Both the position numbers and the translations under genes were made by a program. A stretch of DNA of 64,000 bases from Zygaena filipendulae (taxonomy: Eukaryota > Arthropoda > Insecta > Lepidoptera > Zygaenidae), in assembly GCA_907165275.2 (NCBI GenBank), contig OU015662.1:751501-815500 (forward strand), read 5' to 3'. Positions within the stretch are counted from its first letter, which is position 1, and each line of letters opens with the position of its first letter. Below, one piece after another: positions 42,661 to 53,270 of the stretch. The notes under the pieces were generated by a model. It did not search any database. It was not told the origin of the DNA and was given only the letters and a program-made list of their open reading frames with translations.

Positions 42661-42855
42661 TAATACGAGTAATATAGGTCTTGGAATACGAGATAGGATG
42701 CTTTCATCCTAATATTAAGAGTTCCTCCGGGAGTTCTGAATTTTATTAAACTGTAATGAGACCATGAAATATTTTATGTAAATTATATTATGACAGCATC
42801 ATTATAATAGAAGAGACCTTTACAGCTATATCCATCTCGCTAAAATTACTATAGA

Positions 42856-43040
42856 CTAGCTGTGCCCTCGTAATTTCGGAATTCCCGCAGGAATTCCAGG
42901 ATAAACTATACTTATAAATCCGCTGGAATCACTCTATATTGGTGAAATCCGCATAAAACCCCGTTCTGTAGTTTTATTTAGTTAATCGCAAACAGATAGA
43001 CAGACAGATCTGCGGCGGTGGACTTTAGTTATATAATAAT
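42856..43040 (-). mobile_element. Helitron-like copy lacking most of its 3' hairpin
   Basis: CTAGCTGTGCCCTCGTAATT shows a deletion of the GGTTTCACCCGC part of the hairpin. The rest (GGAATTCCCGCAGGAATTCC, AACAGATAGACAGACAG) is intact. Confidence 0.65.
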
Positions 43041-44151
43041 ATTTTGTAAGAACTAAGAATACATAATGTCTACCTTTGATATAGTAGGTGCCTACTACCT
43101 AGTGACAAACATAATTTTAGACAGAACCATTAATATCATTCATATAAATTGTACACTGGCTGACAGAAAACCTTATTGTAGCAGTACACTTGAAAAGAAA
43201 AACGCGTGTACGACTCGCCAAGCAACTCGTACCTATCATAAAAATCCAATAGATAATCATTCGCCATACAAAATCGCATTATATTCGTATCAAACCATAC
43301 AAATATAAGTAGTGGATGCTCGGCTGCTAAAGGGCGACAATATGTCTGACTGTATGGATCGAGAGAAAAAAATATATTCGGAGGCATGCATGAAATTCCT
43401 TCAAATAATACCTCATAAATATAATAAGATAACTGCGTGTCGATTCTTACCGTATATATTAGCCCAAAAATAACCTTAATGTGCTACCAACTTTTCTAAA
43501 CATATTATTTACTGCGATATTTCATATTTGAACACCTTATTGCTATTCTCTCAGGGTATAAAATTGAATGTTTTTGAATGGTTCAGCAGCAAAATTGTGT
43601 AGGTATGTAAAATGGCAACAATGCGATACTTTGTGAGCCGATTTGTCGCCGCATGTCAAATGACTCTTGTGAATGACGTTTCGCATGAATGGGAACTGAA
43701 GTCGGCAGTTATGCAATCAATTAAAGCGGGCGGGGCCGCCGGAAAAGGTTCGCTTTTCTTAGTAGAATACTACGATGAGCAAAGAAATAGGGCCACAGAA
43801 CTAGCGTAATTAAACTTAACTTTTTATGTAAAAGTTTGTGATAACCAATCTAATATCTAACAATAACATGCAAATTATTAATTAAACATAAGAATTTTCT
43901 CAGTGGTGAGCTTTTCAAAGCATATTTCCTAGGTGATTCTCGCGGTTTCATCTGCGTGAAACGTCTCAAAATTACGATAAATTTTTCCCTACAAAATAGC
44001 CAAAACCTCTTCTTTAACGCATCATCTTAATTTTTGGTAAATAATATAAGTATTCAATGTAAAGACAAGCGGATTCTACCGTTATAATAAGGTATATATG
44101 TACATACAAGTATTGTGTTATTTTGAGATTAATAAAGATATATTATATTAC
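43041..44151. other. No convincing gene; weak 65-codon ORF at 43612-43809
   Basis: AT-rich DNA with one GC-richer segment (43610-43790) in which ATG 43612 opens 65 codons ending in TAA. The product begins MATMRYFVSRFVAAC and has no domain I can name. No start context, splice or codon-use argument decides it, so I leave it uncalled. Confidence 0.35.
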
Positions 44152-44324
44152 CCACGGGAATTCCGGGATAAAAAGTACCCTTTGTCCTTTTCTGTACCCC
44201 TGACAACGTGCACGCCAAATTTCATCCAAATCCGTTCAGCGGTTTTTGCGTGATTGAGTAACAAACATCCAAACATCCAAACATCTAAACATCCAGACTT
44301 TCACATTTATAATATTTAGTAGGA
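44152..44324 (-). mobile_element. Helitron-like element, 3'-truncated
   Basis: Begins abruptly at CCACGGGAATTCCGGGATAA, so CTAG and hairpin are missing. The 5' half is well preserved to ATATTTAGTAGGA, with AAACATCC repeated several times. Confidence 0.8.
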
Positions 44325-44819
44325 TTATAACTGATAATACGGATAAGTGTCCACTATATTCAAACATAATATTGAAACGCTACGCTCCACCCGCCGCTGC
44401 CCGCTATTCTCGTGGCCGCACCCTCGCGATATATTCACGAAGCACGCACGCGTATCAAAAGACACCGCTCGCTGGCTACGGCCCTATATTTCACACAAGA
44501 ACGGTCTCGTGTTCAACATTATTTTATACATTGTCACTTCTATGCTCATTCATAAGTTACAAATAGCCAACTTAAAGTCGGAATAACTGACTGGATACTT
44601 TGTGCCCGCACTTCATATTATATGTAGTGTGTGTGAAATTCCTCAAGTGTCCGCATAGTAACAAAATTTTTGCAAATTATATACGCTATGAGAAAGTATT
44701 TTATTACCTTTTTTTGGGGTAAAGCAACATGAATGGATCAGTGGCTATGTGCTATTGATAAATAGAGGTCTTTAGGAATTTAGATTAGGTCTAATAGGAA
44801 TCTTTGTAAATTATTATAA
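44325..44819. other. No gene seen; GC-rich patch
   Basis: 44380-44490 is GC-rich (CCACCCGCCGCTGCCCGC, GGCCGCACCCTCGCG). Overlapping 64- and 79-codon frames cover it in two phases with no recognisable domain. Confidence 0.35.
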
Positions 44820-45049
44820 TCTAATATATATAAATCACGTGTCACGTTGTTTGTCCGCGATGGACTCCGAAACTACTGAAAGGATTTTGATAAAATTTTG
44901 TAACCGTTTATAATATGGTCCAACTTAAAAGATAGGATAGTTTTTATCCCGGAATTCCCTTGGGAACTGAAGGACATAGAGTACTTTTTTCCCGCAATCT
45001 CCGCGGGAACTCCGAAATTACCGCGGATGAAATTGCGGGGGATAGCTAG
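44820..45049 (+). mobile_element. Helitron-like element, 230-bp subfamily, copy 2
   Basis: TCTAATATATATAAATCACG to ATTGCGGGGGATAGCTAG between A and T; near-identical in length and sequence to 30696-30925. Confidence 0.88.
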
Positions 45050-45094
45050 TTACATTATATGTCTAAATAAAAAAAACACTAAACTAAAGATACC

Positions 45095-45215
45095 CACTTT
45101 CACCCGCGTTTTTTTTACCCCTGACGTTTATCCTAAATTTCTAGATGATCCGCTGAGTAATTAAGGTATGAAAAGGTATGAAAGGAAAAGGAACTGACAG
45201 ACAGTTACTTTCGTA
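45095..45215 (-). mobile_element. Helitron-like fragment
   Basis: TTTCACCCGCGTTTTTTTTA, TTTCTAGATGATCCGCTGAG and GACAGACAGTTACTTTCGTA in reverse family order. Confidence 0.45.
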
Positions 45216-45218
45216 TCT

Positions 45219-45545
45219 ATACATATAAAAAAAAACCTGAAGTGTCTGTTTGTAATTCCAAATCAACAGCTTTTCACAAAATGCATATGAAAGTATGTAT
45301 ATACCTAGGTAAGTACCTACATCTATGAAAAAAAAAAATTGTTCTGTCTGTCTGTCTGTTTGTTCCGGCTAATATCTGAAACGGCTGGACCGATTTGAAC
45401 ATGGCTTTCGCTGGCAGATAGCTAATGTTATAACACTGTATGTGTACATATACCTACACAGACTATCTGGCTATACTTTTATTTTGGAAAAAATAATTCC
45501 TGCGGGAATTCCAAAACTCACGCAGGTGAAACCACGAGACGTAGC
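45219..45545 (+). mobile_element. Helitron-like element, GAAGTGTCTGTTTG subfamily
   Basis: CCTGAAGTGTCTGTTTGTAA, AACAGCTTTTCACAAAATGC, (GTCT)n, GAAACGGCTGGACCGATTTG, GCAGATAGCTAATGTTATAA and a 3' end GAAACCACGAGACGTAGCTA (CTAT for CTAG). Confidence 0.7.
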
Positions 45546-45593
45546 TATTGTAATATTACTATAACCGCGACCTGATAGTGATATTATAAAATA

Positions 45594-45884
45594 CTAGCTG
45601 TCCCCCGCGATTTCATCCCCGGTAATTTCGGAGTTCCCGCGGAGGTTGCGGGAAAAAAGTAGGTAGGTACTCTACGTCCTTCTTTGTACCCCGACAGTAG
45701 TTTACGGTGATTAGCTGTTCCCCGCATTAATTCCGGAGTTCCCGCGGGAATTCCGGGATGAAAAATAGATAGTAGCCGATTCTCAGACCTACTGAATATG
45801 CATATAAAATTTCATGAGAATCGGTCAAGCCGTTTCGGAGGAGTATGGGAACGAACATTGTGACACGAGAATTTTATATATTAG
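45594..45884 (-). mobile_element. Two abutting Helitron-like copies
   Basis: A truncated copy 45594-45708 (CTAGCTGTCCCCCGCG, CGCGGAGGTTGCGGG as in the 230-bp subfamily) is followed at about 45710 by a second 3' end (TTAGCTGTTCCCCGCATTAA) that continues to GAATTTTATATATTAGA. Confidence 0.65.
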
Positions 45885-46019
45885 ATTTGTCCTGGCATTA
45901 CAGATGTCATCCGCTCACGACTTATAAAACCAAAAACGGACATTAAGGGTAGCAAATCGATACGTAACTTTCCTCCTAATAAGGTATTATAGCCGTCGGA
46001 TAGTCGAATTTAATTCGGC

Positions 46020-46145
46020 GCATAATAACCCGGCATCATTTCCGGTTCCTGTTGACGGGTCGCCGCCGGCCGGTCGTGACGTCAGAACGTGGCGGCCACG
46101 CGCTCCCGAACGGAAGTGATGACGTTCCAATATGGCGGCGTGGGT
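46020..46145 (+). promoter_or_regulatory. GC-rich promoter-like block
   Basis: A 125-base GC-rich island in AT-rich DNA with GTCGCCGCCGGCCGG, a perfect CRE TGACGTCA (about 46078), GTGGCGGCCACGCGC, a half-site GATGACGTTCC and CCAATATGGCGGCG (YY1-type, 46128-46141), then GTGGGTAAAA. The motifs resemble a TATA-less housekeeping promoter and first-exon start. No gene body is visible; inference only. Confidence 0.3.
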
Positions 46146-46321
46146 AAAATTTCAACCTAAGTAAACCGTTACTGGTTACGCAAAGTTCGTAAAGTATGGA
46201 TTATAAAACTCCTCATCTATTTCAGCATAACTTCAGGGTGTAGCATTATAAAAGTTGGAGTGAGAAAAAAACACTTCTATGTAGGTACTTGCTTGTTACA
46301 TAGATTTTTATATATATATTA

Positions 46322-46559
46322 CTAGCTGTCCCACGCGGTTACACTCGTGATAATTTCGAAGTTCCCGCGGAATTGTTCCATACAAACTTTGCAACCCCTT
46401 TTCATCGCCTTAGGGGTTGAATTTTCAAAAATCCTTTCTTATCGGATGCCTTCATCATACAAAGAACAGACCCCCCAAGTTTCAGGTCTCTACGATCAGC
46501 GGTTTAGGCTGTGCGTTGATCCATCAGTCATTCAGGACAAAGCATTTTATATGTATAGA
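46322..46559 (-). mobile_element. Helitron-like element, TTGCAACCCCTTTTC subfamily
   Basis: CTAGCTGTCCCACGCGG at the left, then a body unlike the others (CCATACAAACTTTGCAACCC, GGGGTTGAATTTTCAAAAAT, CCATCAGTCATTCAGGACAA) and TATGTATAGA at the right. Only the terminal ~50 bases are shared with the common family. Confidence 0.75.
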
Positions 46560-46854
46560 TTGTAGATTAACTGTAATAATATGAAATTATAGAAAATTGG
46601 GCATTTATTAATAATCAATTAAAATCGCGGGAGCAATTTTTTCACCCAACTTTACAGAACCTCTTTCTTATATCTCGGAAACTAAATGCCAAGAACTGGT
46701 ATAGGTATAACTTTTAGCTTGGACGCCCACATTTTTATAACTTGCAAGAAGATTTTACTCACTGCCTAAAACCCTTTAACTCTATGGTCTATGGATAATA
46801 TCAGAGAAATTACAAAAAATAAGAGATGAAGTATCACAGAGCAACATTTACCTA

Positions 46855-47046
46855 CCGCCGCACTCAGAGTCAACTTTAATGATTAGGATAGATTTTTAAA
46901 ACAAAACTGCCGCAATCAGAGACGTTCAGTAACTTGATTAGTTAAATGTCGACTAACATTAATTTACTCAACGTCTCTGTTGTTTTTTGTTTTAAAAATC
47001 TATACTTAACTAAGTAATCATTAAAGTCGACTCTGATTACGGCGGT
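46855..47046. mobile_element. Palindromic MITE, ~190 bp
   Basis: CCGCCGCACTCAGAGTC...AATCAGAGACGTT is mirrored by AACGTCTCTG...GACTCTGATTACGGCGG. Arms are about 75 bases with an AT-rich centre of roughly 35 bases. No coding potential. Confidence 0.8.
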
Positions 47047-47602
47047 TAGTGTTAGTCGGACAGAAAAAAAAATGATTCGAGATTAAATCTGGAATACCAT
47101 AAAGGAAATTCAAATAACAAATTCAAAAACTCAAACTGTCAGTTCAATTTGTTTTGATTGTTACATTCCAGAAAATATAATCTAATTTAACGAACGGACT
47201 CATATTTTACCGGTATGAAATTAAAATGCCATAATACAAATTCCTTTCCTTTTTCTTTCTCACTCGCACTTTCGTTTTGCGCTTGCGTTTTTAAATCCAT
47301 TGAACTTGACAATGATATTAATCCCATATAATCTTGTTACACCATTTCGGTTGTCACTGACAAACCCATTGCGATACAGGAAAGGATGTGCAAATCTTCT
47401 GTGACATCTTTGGATAATCCGTTTCTTATGTTTCAGAGGAGAGCTTTTGTTCGTCGAACGTCGACAGTCGAAGGGATAGCAAACTGCCGTAGGTCATAAC
47501 ATAGGCATCTATAGACAGTAGACACCCACAGAAATTGGTTGAGTTTAAAACGCAATACTTACATATTAATAACACAAGATTTGTCAAAATCATCCAGAAT
47601 AG
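47047..47602. other. No gene seen
   Basis: AT-rich, no recognised element. Confidence 0.4.
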
Positions 47603-47923
47603 GGACGTTGACTACTTTTGAAAATCAAAATTCTAATTAGTCCGTCAGTTAGAAAATAAAAAAACAATAGACACGTATTTTTTGCTTTTTCAAATAAATT
47701 AAAATGTACAGAGATAAAGCGCATTAAAGTTTAGGATGAGGAGGTCGTGACGTCACTAACCGCAAAACCGCCATACAAACTGTCAGAATAGTGACGTCAC
47801 GCGAAATTTCAACTCAATATATCGCCGTTATTTTTTGATTACGTAAAAAAAGAAAAAATACGTGTCCAATATTTTTTAATAATCTACAAGACGGACTAAA
47901 GATAAAAATTAGTCCACATGCCC
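47603..47923 (-). mobile_element. Palindromic MITE (paired-CRE family), copy 4
   Basis: GGGACGTTGACTACTTTTGA to AGTCCACATGCCC, with GTGACGTCAC near 47747 and 47790. Best-preserved pair with 9442-9762. Confidence 0.78.
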
Positions 47924-47943
47924 ATTAACGAACATAGAGGAAA

Positions 47944-48123
47944 CTAGCTGTTCCCCCGCGGAAATTTCGGAGATCCCGCAGGAATTCCGATATACAGAGT
48001 ACGCTATGTCCTTTCTGTACCTCTGAGAACGTGTGAACAAAATTTTATGATGGTTGGTTGAGCTGTTAAGTCGTGAAAGCGTAACAGACAGACAGACAGA
48101 GTTACTTTCGCATTTTTATAATA
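47944..48123 (-). mobile_element. Helitron-like element abutting a second one
   Basis: CTAGCTGTTCCCCCGCGG lacks GTTTCACC of the hairpin. The body has TTATGATGGTTGGTTGAGC and GTAACAGACAGACAGACAG, ending at TTTTTATAATA where the next CTAG begins. Confidence 0.72.
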
Positions 48124-48385
48124 CTAGCTGTGCCCCGCGGTTTCAACCGGGTTAATTTCAGAGATTCTGCGAGAATTATTTCAAGATAAAAAGTAGTCTA
48201 AGTGCCAAGTAGGTAGCCAGTGAAATTCCCGTTAAAATCGGTCCAGCTGTTTCAAAGATTAGCCGGAACAAACAGACAGACAAAGAAAAAATTAGATTTT
48301 TTTTTTATGTACCTAGTACCATAATTATATATACTTTCGCATGCATTTAGTGAAAAGCTGTTAATCTGAGATTACAAATATACAC
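48124..48385 (-). mobile_element. Helitron-like element, GAAGTGTCTGTTTG subfamily (reverse)
   Basis: CTAGCTGTGCCCCGCGG, GATAAAAAGTAGTCTAAGTG, GTCCAGCTGTTTCAAAGATT and GCATTTAGTGAAAAGCTGTT. Inserted exactly at the 5' end of the preceding copy. Confidence 0.75.
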
Positions 48386-48840
48386 TCGCTCACAACAGCT
48401 CGGTTGTGCAAAATTGTTAGTATTATAAAATTAATTTACACCAAAACGATGAAGTCCAAACAAAAAGGTAGCTGAACATTCCAAGCTAACTTGAACAAAA
48501 AGGTTAGGTACTAACATACTTTTTAAAACTGTTTTACCCGTGTTTTACGTTGTTAAGAGCTAAGTTACCAAAAAGCCTAACATACGATTTCTTTGTTTGA
48601 AGAGCCCAAACATTGGTTTTCATTAGGTACCTAGTCTAACTGGTACTTTCATGCAAACTTTCAACTTCTTTTACATCTTTACATAAGAGTTGATTTCCCA
48701 AAAAACAAAATTCTTAGTTGCTTATAAGTGCATATACCTACAATATAAGCCTTGAAAAAATAACTACATAGTTATTAAAAATCGCAATTTGTTCTGGGAA
48801 TTGAGGAATTTGTCAGCCTGTAAGGATGTGTAATACCTTC
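48386..48840. other. No gene seen
   Basis: AT-rich, no recognised element. Confidence 0.4.
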
Positions 48841-49029
48841 TTACTATTATAAAAGCGTAGAGTAAAGCGTAAAGTTTAGTAACAGACAGACAGACGGACA
48901 TCAGACAGTTGTCTGTCCGTCTGTGTCAATTGATCAAGCTTTGAATACAATTTGTCAGGGTACTTCTTATCCCGGAATCCCTGCGGGAACTCCGAAATTA
49001 CGGCAGGCGGATCCGCGGAAAACAGCCAG
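48841..49029 (+). mobile_element. Helitron-like copy with inverted microsatellite
   Basis: TACTATTATAAAAGCGTAGA, a CAGACAGACAGACGGACA / TGTCTGTCCGTCTG hairpin at 48884-48929, GGTACTTCTTATCCCGGAAT and CGGAAAACAGCCAG (CCAG for CTAG). Confidence 0.65.
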
Positions 49030-49351
49030 TTTTATATTTTCTACCTATAGGTTGTTAACATTGAGGTAGTGCTTCTCACAGTGTCAATATGATAACAATC
49101 GGGCGGAGAAGCGAGCACAGTTCCCTGTAGTTGTTTTATAACAAAGCAAGAAAGAATGATACAAGAATAATAGAATAAATAAGACGAACATTTAATAAGT
49201 AGAATACAGAATTAATCACGGGAGCAGATGTTCGACGCATGCAATCATCAATTTACCAAGCAAATACAAACGCTAGTAATATAAAACCCAAACATACAGG
49301 ACACCGCAACCAATCGCCAGCACTTACCGGGTGGGTACGATGACACAGTTT

Positions 49352-49489
49352 CTAACATTCGCAGAGTCGTATTAAATTTTCGATATGTTCCGCCAAAACA
49401 CCATTAGTTCCGCGCACTCGTTTTGCGACTGTTTTCGCCCAGTCACCCTTCCTCGTTAGACGAGCAAACCGGGGGTCCGGTACAGACAT
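49352..49489 (-). CDS. Candidate 45-residue ORF / host exon, unrecognised
   Basis: Reading the minus strand, ATG at 49489-49487 opens 45 codons to TAG at 49354-49352. The product is polar and basic, starting MSVPDPRFARLTRKGDWAKT and ending in CEC. Base composition is near 50% GC against an AT-rich background. Twenty-four bases past the stop the strand reads CCCG|GTAAGTG (junction 49328/49327), a strong 5' splice-donor match. It could be a first exon with an upstream ORF, or an exon of a host gene whose other parts lie under the transposon load. I recognise no domain, and chance is possible. Confidence 0.3.
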   Translation of the reverse strand: MSVPDPRFARLTRKGDWAKTVAKRVRGTNGVLAEHIENLIRLCEC

Positions 49490-49626
49490 AGTGCACTCTA
49501 ATACTGCCGATTTGATATGTACAAGGTATTAGCATAGAAAAACAGTTTGCAGTGTCTCATTTTACATTCGGAAAAAATACAATCAAATAATATGATTTTT
49601 TTTTTGTATTTAAAACATTGGTACCA

Positions 49627-49910
49627 AATCAAATTCTATTTAGTCCGTCAGTAGTAATAAAAAAATAACAGACACGTATTTTTTCCTTTTTTCGAATGTT
49701 TAAAAAATACTAGATAAAACGCATTATGTTTAGGAGTGGGAGGTCGCGACGTCATATGTAGGTATAAACCACGTATAAACTGTACCCACATAATTATGAC
49801 GTCACGAGATATTTGACGTATCTCCGTTATTTTTAATTACGTAAAAAATTCAAAAATACCTACGTGTTTTTTATTATTAGACAAGACGGACTAAAAACTA
49901 AAATTTAGGA
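49627..49910 (-). mobile_element. Palindromic MITE (paired-CRE family), copy 5, ends lost
   Basis: TTTAGTCCGTCAGTAGTAAT, CAGACACGTATTTTTTCC, CGCGACGTCATATG, TTATGACGTCACGAG and AGACAAGACGGACTAAAAAC follow the family order. Confidence 0.65.
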
Positions 49911-50499
49911 TTGCGATAACCCTAAATTTTAGTAGCATTTTATTTATTTATTTTACCAACTCCTAAAATAATGCAGGTTGTGTGTTTGGCATAACAGAAT
50001 GAGAATTAAGCAATTTCAAATGTCTCGCCTACTTGGCAAAAGTTCAAACAAAATTATGTCCCTTTAATATTCGAGCTGAAGATAGAAAAAAAAACGCAGA
50101 TACTTACTTACTTTCAGCAAAACTTTTCCGTGTGAAAAGAGAACAAATTAAATTCAATCTTCAATCTTCCCTATTGTCAATACTCGTCAAGAGAGATAGA
50201 GGTGCTCAACAAATTGGATTTTTCTGTGGTGAAATACATTTTACCTTTTTTTTTTGATTAAGGCGTTTACGTACGATCCGATTTACGTATTTCCCTATAA
50301 TACAGACGGAATATATCTACTACGTAATGAATGTGATTCTGTCAGTTACGCGTTACGTAGACGCTTCTCCCACGGTGACGCAAGTCGGAGTGACACACAT
50401 TTTTTTTGTATCTGTGTAGGTATAGAAATGGTTTCAGAAATTTGGAAGTCTTTGGCAAACTACAAGAAAAAGACACCATACCTGGGAATCGTTGTGGCA
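49911..50499. other. No gene seen
   Basis: A 74-codon frame (50033-50257) and the frame from 50254 have no recognisable domains; the latter runs into the Helitron at 50500. Confidence 0.35.
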
Positions 50500-50672
50500 C
50501 TTTCCACAAAGGAATTCTGGACTAAAAAGTACCCTATGTCCTTCTCTGTATCCCTGACAATGTGTATGCAAAATTTCATGATGATCGGTTGAGCCGTTAA
50601 GGCGTGAAAGCGTAACAGACAGACATACAGACAGACAGAGTAACTTGCGCATTTATAATATTAGTAAGGACT
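50500..50672 (-). mobile_element. Helitron-like element, 3'-truncated
   Basis: CCACAAAGGAATTCTGGACT, GTACCCTATGTCCTTCTCTG, TTTCATGATGATCGGTTGAG, ACAGACAGACAGAG and ATAATATTAGTAAGGA. The CTAG end is missing. Confidence 0.72.
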
Positions 50673-50916
50673 GGTAAGGAAGTAAGGATTAGAGCAAAAG
50701 AGTATAGACAAGCAGAGTTTTGCGATTTTTAAACATCACACTCTCTTCCAAACGATTTCTTTCGTTCTCCGATGACTCTTCATCATTCAAATAAACTAGT
50801 ACAAATCCAAATCATCCATTCTCCGCCAGTGCACGACACAGCTTGAGTGAGTACCTACTGAGTAATGGGGTTTTACACTACTTCCAATTTAGGGAATCTA
50901 AATCAGTTACAATTTC

Positions 50917-51047
50917 AGGATCAGTGAGTGAGAGAGAGAGAGCGAGTGATCACACTACATTAAAATGTACCCTAGATTAGTCGATTTAGGGTACAATTTA
51001 GTGTAGTGTGATCACTCGCTCTCTCTCTCACTCACTGATCCTAAATC
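50917..51047. mobile_element. Palindromic element with inverted (GA)n, ~130 bp
   Basis: AGGATCAGTGAGTGAGAGAG...GAGTGATCACACTACATT is mirrored by AGTGTAGTGTGATCACTC...CTCACTCACTGATCCT; GTACCCTA/TTAGGGTAC sit at the centre. The arms match almost perfectly over about 60 bases. Confidence 0.8.
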
Positions 51048-51288
51048 GGAACCAACTGTTCTAAGTTCGATTACACCATCCAATTTCCTAGATTGGTGTC
51101 TGACAAATTGAAAATTGTAAAAAAAAACTAAACTCCGATCGCACCACTATCTAATCTAGGAAACCATAGCTGGTCACCGTTAAAAGACGGCTGTACGGTC
51201 GACGTACAACAAAATACGGCACCGCTCTCCTGAGAAACCATAGGTTAAGCGGTGTGGACTTTGTTTTGTGTCAGTCAGTCAGTTAATA

Positions 51289-51597
51289 GGGATGTTGACG
51301 ACTTTTAAAAATCAAAATAATAATTAGTCCGAATTAGTAGATATTTTTTGCTTTTTCAAATTAATGAAAATATCAGAGATATAGCGCATTGAAGTTCAGG
51401 GTGGGGGGCTCGTGACGTCATTAACCGCTATAAGCCCCCGTACAAACTGCACTGGCTTGTGACGTCACGTGAAATTGCAACGCAATGTATCTCCGTTATT
51501 TTGTGCTTACGTGAAAAAAAAGATACGTGTCTAATACTTTTTATGAATCTACTCGACGGGCTAAAAATGAGGCTAAAAATAAAAAAAATTGTCAAAT
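51289..51597 (-). mobile_element. Palindromic MITE (paired-CRE family), copy 6
   Basis: GGGATGTTGACGACTTTTAA, CTCGTGACGTCATTAACCG, TGTGACGTCACGTG and TACTCGACGGGCTAAAAATG; the right end is degraded. Confidence 0.72.
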
Positions 51598-52219
51598 AGC
51601 CTATTCACTTATAGCGTGTAAGGTATAACGAAGCACGTTTTGAAGGGAAATGTTCAGTATTCAATCCTCGTCTCAAATATATCAAAGAACATATTAATTA
51701 TACTTAATTTCTGTCGTAATTCCTCAAAGAAAATTACACACGAAAATTGAGACGACACACCGACAGAGCTTACCCAAAAGGTCAAAGGCTGACAAGTCAA
51801 ATGTGAAGGTTATTTACTTGCGAGAACTCACGTTTCATCGAATGTTTTCTCTGAGACTTATTAGTTTTTTTCCTTGTAGTAAGCATGAACTATCATAAGT
51901 GCCTTGATTGAAAGTACAGCCTATTTGTCAACATAAAATTGTAAAAACCATGGTAAGTATGGCCGAAGTAAGTTGCGAGCACCTCAACACGATTTGCACT
52001 AAAACCACAATAGAGTCAAATGGTACCGAGTATCTGCCGACTTCTTATCACTAATGTGTGTTTTTGTTTACAGAATTACATAATTTTGAATTTATGTACC
52101 CATATTGTGAAAATAAATAAATAAAATAAATAATAAAATTACCCTAAGTTTACGAAGTAACGGTTTTGCAATTTTACGGTGTCATCATAACTAATATTTT
52201 GCTTGACAAAATAATAAGA
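51598..52219. other. No gene seen
   Basis: AT-rich, with a (AAAT)n run near 52113-52138. Nothing coding. Confidence 0.4.
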
Positions 52220-52404
52220 TTCATAAAATAAGATTTCATTTTTTCGTTTGTCAAGATTTAACTCAAAATCTACTGGACCGATTTCAAAAATTCTTACACG
52301 ATGAGAAAGCTATATTATCCCTGAGTAATATAGGCTATATTGTAATCCGGAATTCCCGCGGGAACTGCGAAATTAACGCGGGTGAAACCGCGCGGAGCAG
52401 CTAG
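52220..52404 (+). mobile_element. Helitron-like element, CCCTGAGTAATATAGG subfamily
   Basis: TTTGTCAAGATTTAACTC, GACCGATTTCAAAAATTC, GCTATATTATCCCTGAGTAA, AATTCCCGCGGGAACTGCG and ACCGCGCGGAGCAGCTAG before T. The 5' end is approximate; relative of 35107-35305. Confidence 0.72.
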
Positions 52405-52876
52405 TTAGGTACATAGATGGTGTGAACGTAGAGCTTTAAATTGCTACGTACGTAGATTGTGTAGCTTTAGGTACACATGCCGGCTTAACATCTTGACGCA
52501 ACCACCCTTGTGTGGGAGGGTTCTACGATTAATTCGGTTTGTCTACCGAATTCGTGTTTGTCGAAGTTGCGATGCTGGATTAGTTACGTCGCTCTGTTGA
52601 AAGGGTGTCCCACGTGCTTAAAGGCCGGAAAGGGTGCAACACACTTGTTGCTTGGAACGTATCCATTCGTTTCAGCTGATACGTTTTTTAGTTTTTAATA
52701 AACACTATAATGGTTAATTTAGTGCAAACAGCAAAGCAAATGGAGTTAGATTTTTGATAGATGGAGTGATCAGAAAGAAACAAGTCAATAATTGTAAACA
52801 AAAAAAATATGTTTCGTTCCAGTCGGTTCATAGAAAGAAGAGTTGTGACAGTTTTAATATTGTCATCTGCCTGACT
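52405..52876. other. No gene seen
   Basis: GC-moderate at 52490-52680, where AAGGCCGGAAAGGGTGCAAC is reminiscent of SINE/LINE 3' sequence, but I cannot delimit an element. A 62-codon frame there is unsupported. Confidence 0.35.
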
Positions 52877-53270
52877 GCCTCCTTAGTCAAGTTGACACTC
52901 CATAATCCTAGGATTTACAGTATAAAAATAAACAAACTAGCTGTGCCCCGCGGTTTCACCCACGGTAATTTCGGAGGTCCCGCGGGAATTCCGAGATAAA
53001 AAGTACCCTGTGTCCTTTTCTGTACCCCCGACAACGTGCATGCCAAATTTTATCCAAATCCGTTCAGCCGTTTTTGCGTGATTGAGTAACAAACATCCAA
53101 ACATCCACTTTCACATTTATAATATTAGTAGGATAATCGTTATGTCAGATGGTCAATAAAATCATCCAATCGAAAGTCCAGTTTTGCGTGACCTCATGAC
53201 GTCATGACCTCTCCATTCCTTAGTTTTCTATGCGTTAACGATTTTTGATTGCAAACTTGACTAAGGGGGC
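52877..53270. mobile_element. TIR MITE split by a Helitron
   Basis: Left terminus GCCTCCTTAGTCAAGTT and right terminus AACTTGACTAAGGGGGC are inverted with one mismatch. Without the Helitron at 52937-53133 the element is about 197 bp, close to the 217 bp of 39051-39267. Confidence 0.8.
52937..53133 (-). mobile_element. Helitron-like element, 197 bp, nested in a MITE
   Basis: CTAGCTGTGCCCCGCGG at the left, AATATTAGTAGGA at the right, flanked by A and T. Nearly the same as the reference copy 33782-33979 in reverse. Confidence 0.9.

Noticed and set aside
50254..50652. ORFs of 72-112 codons overlapping the Helitron at 50500
   Set aside because: Much of each is Helitron body; the same peptide fragments recur at other Helitron copies.
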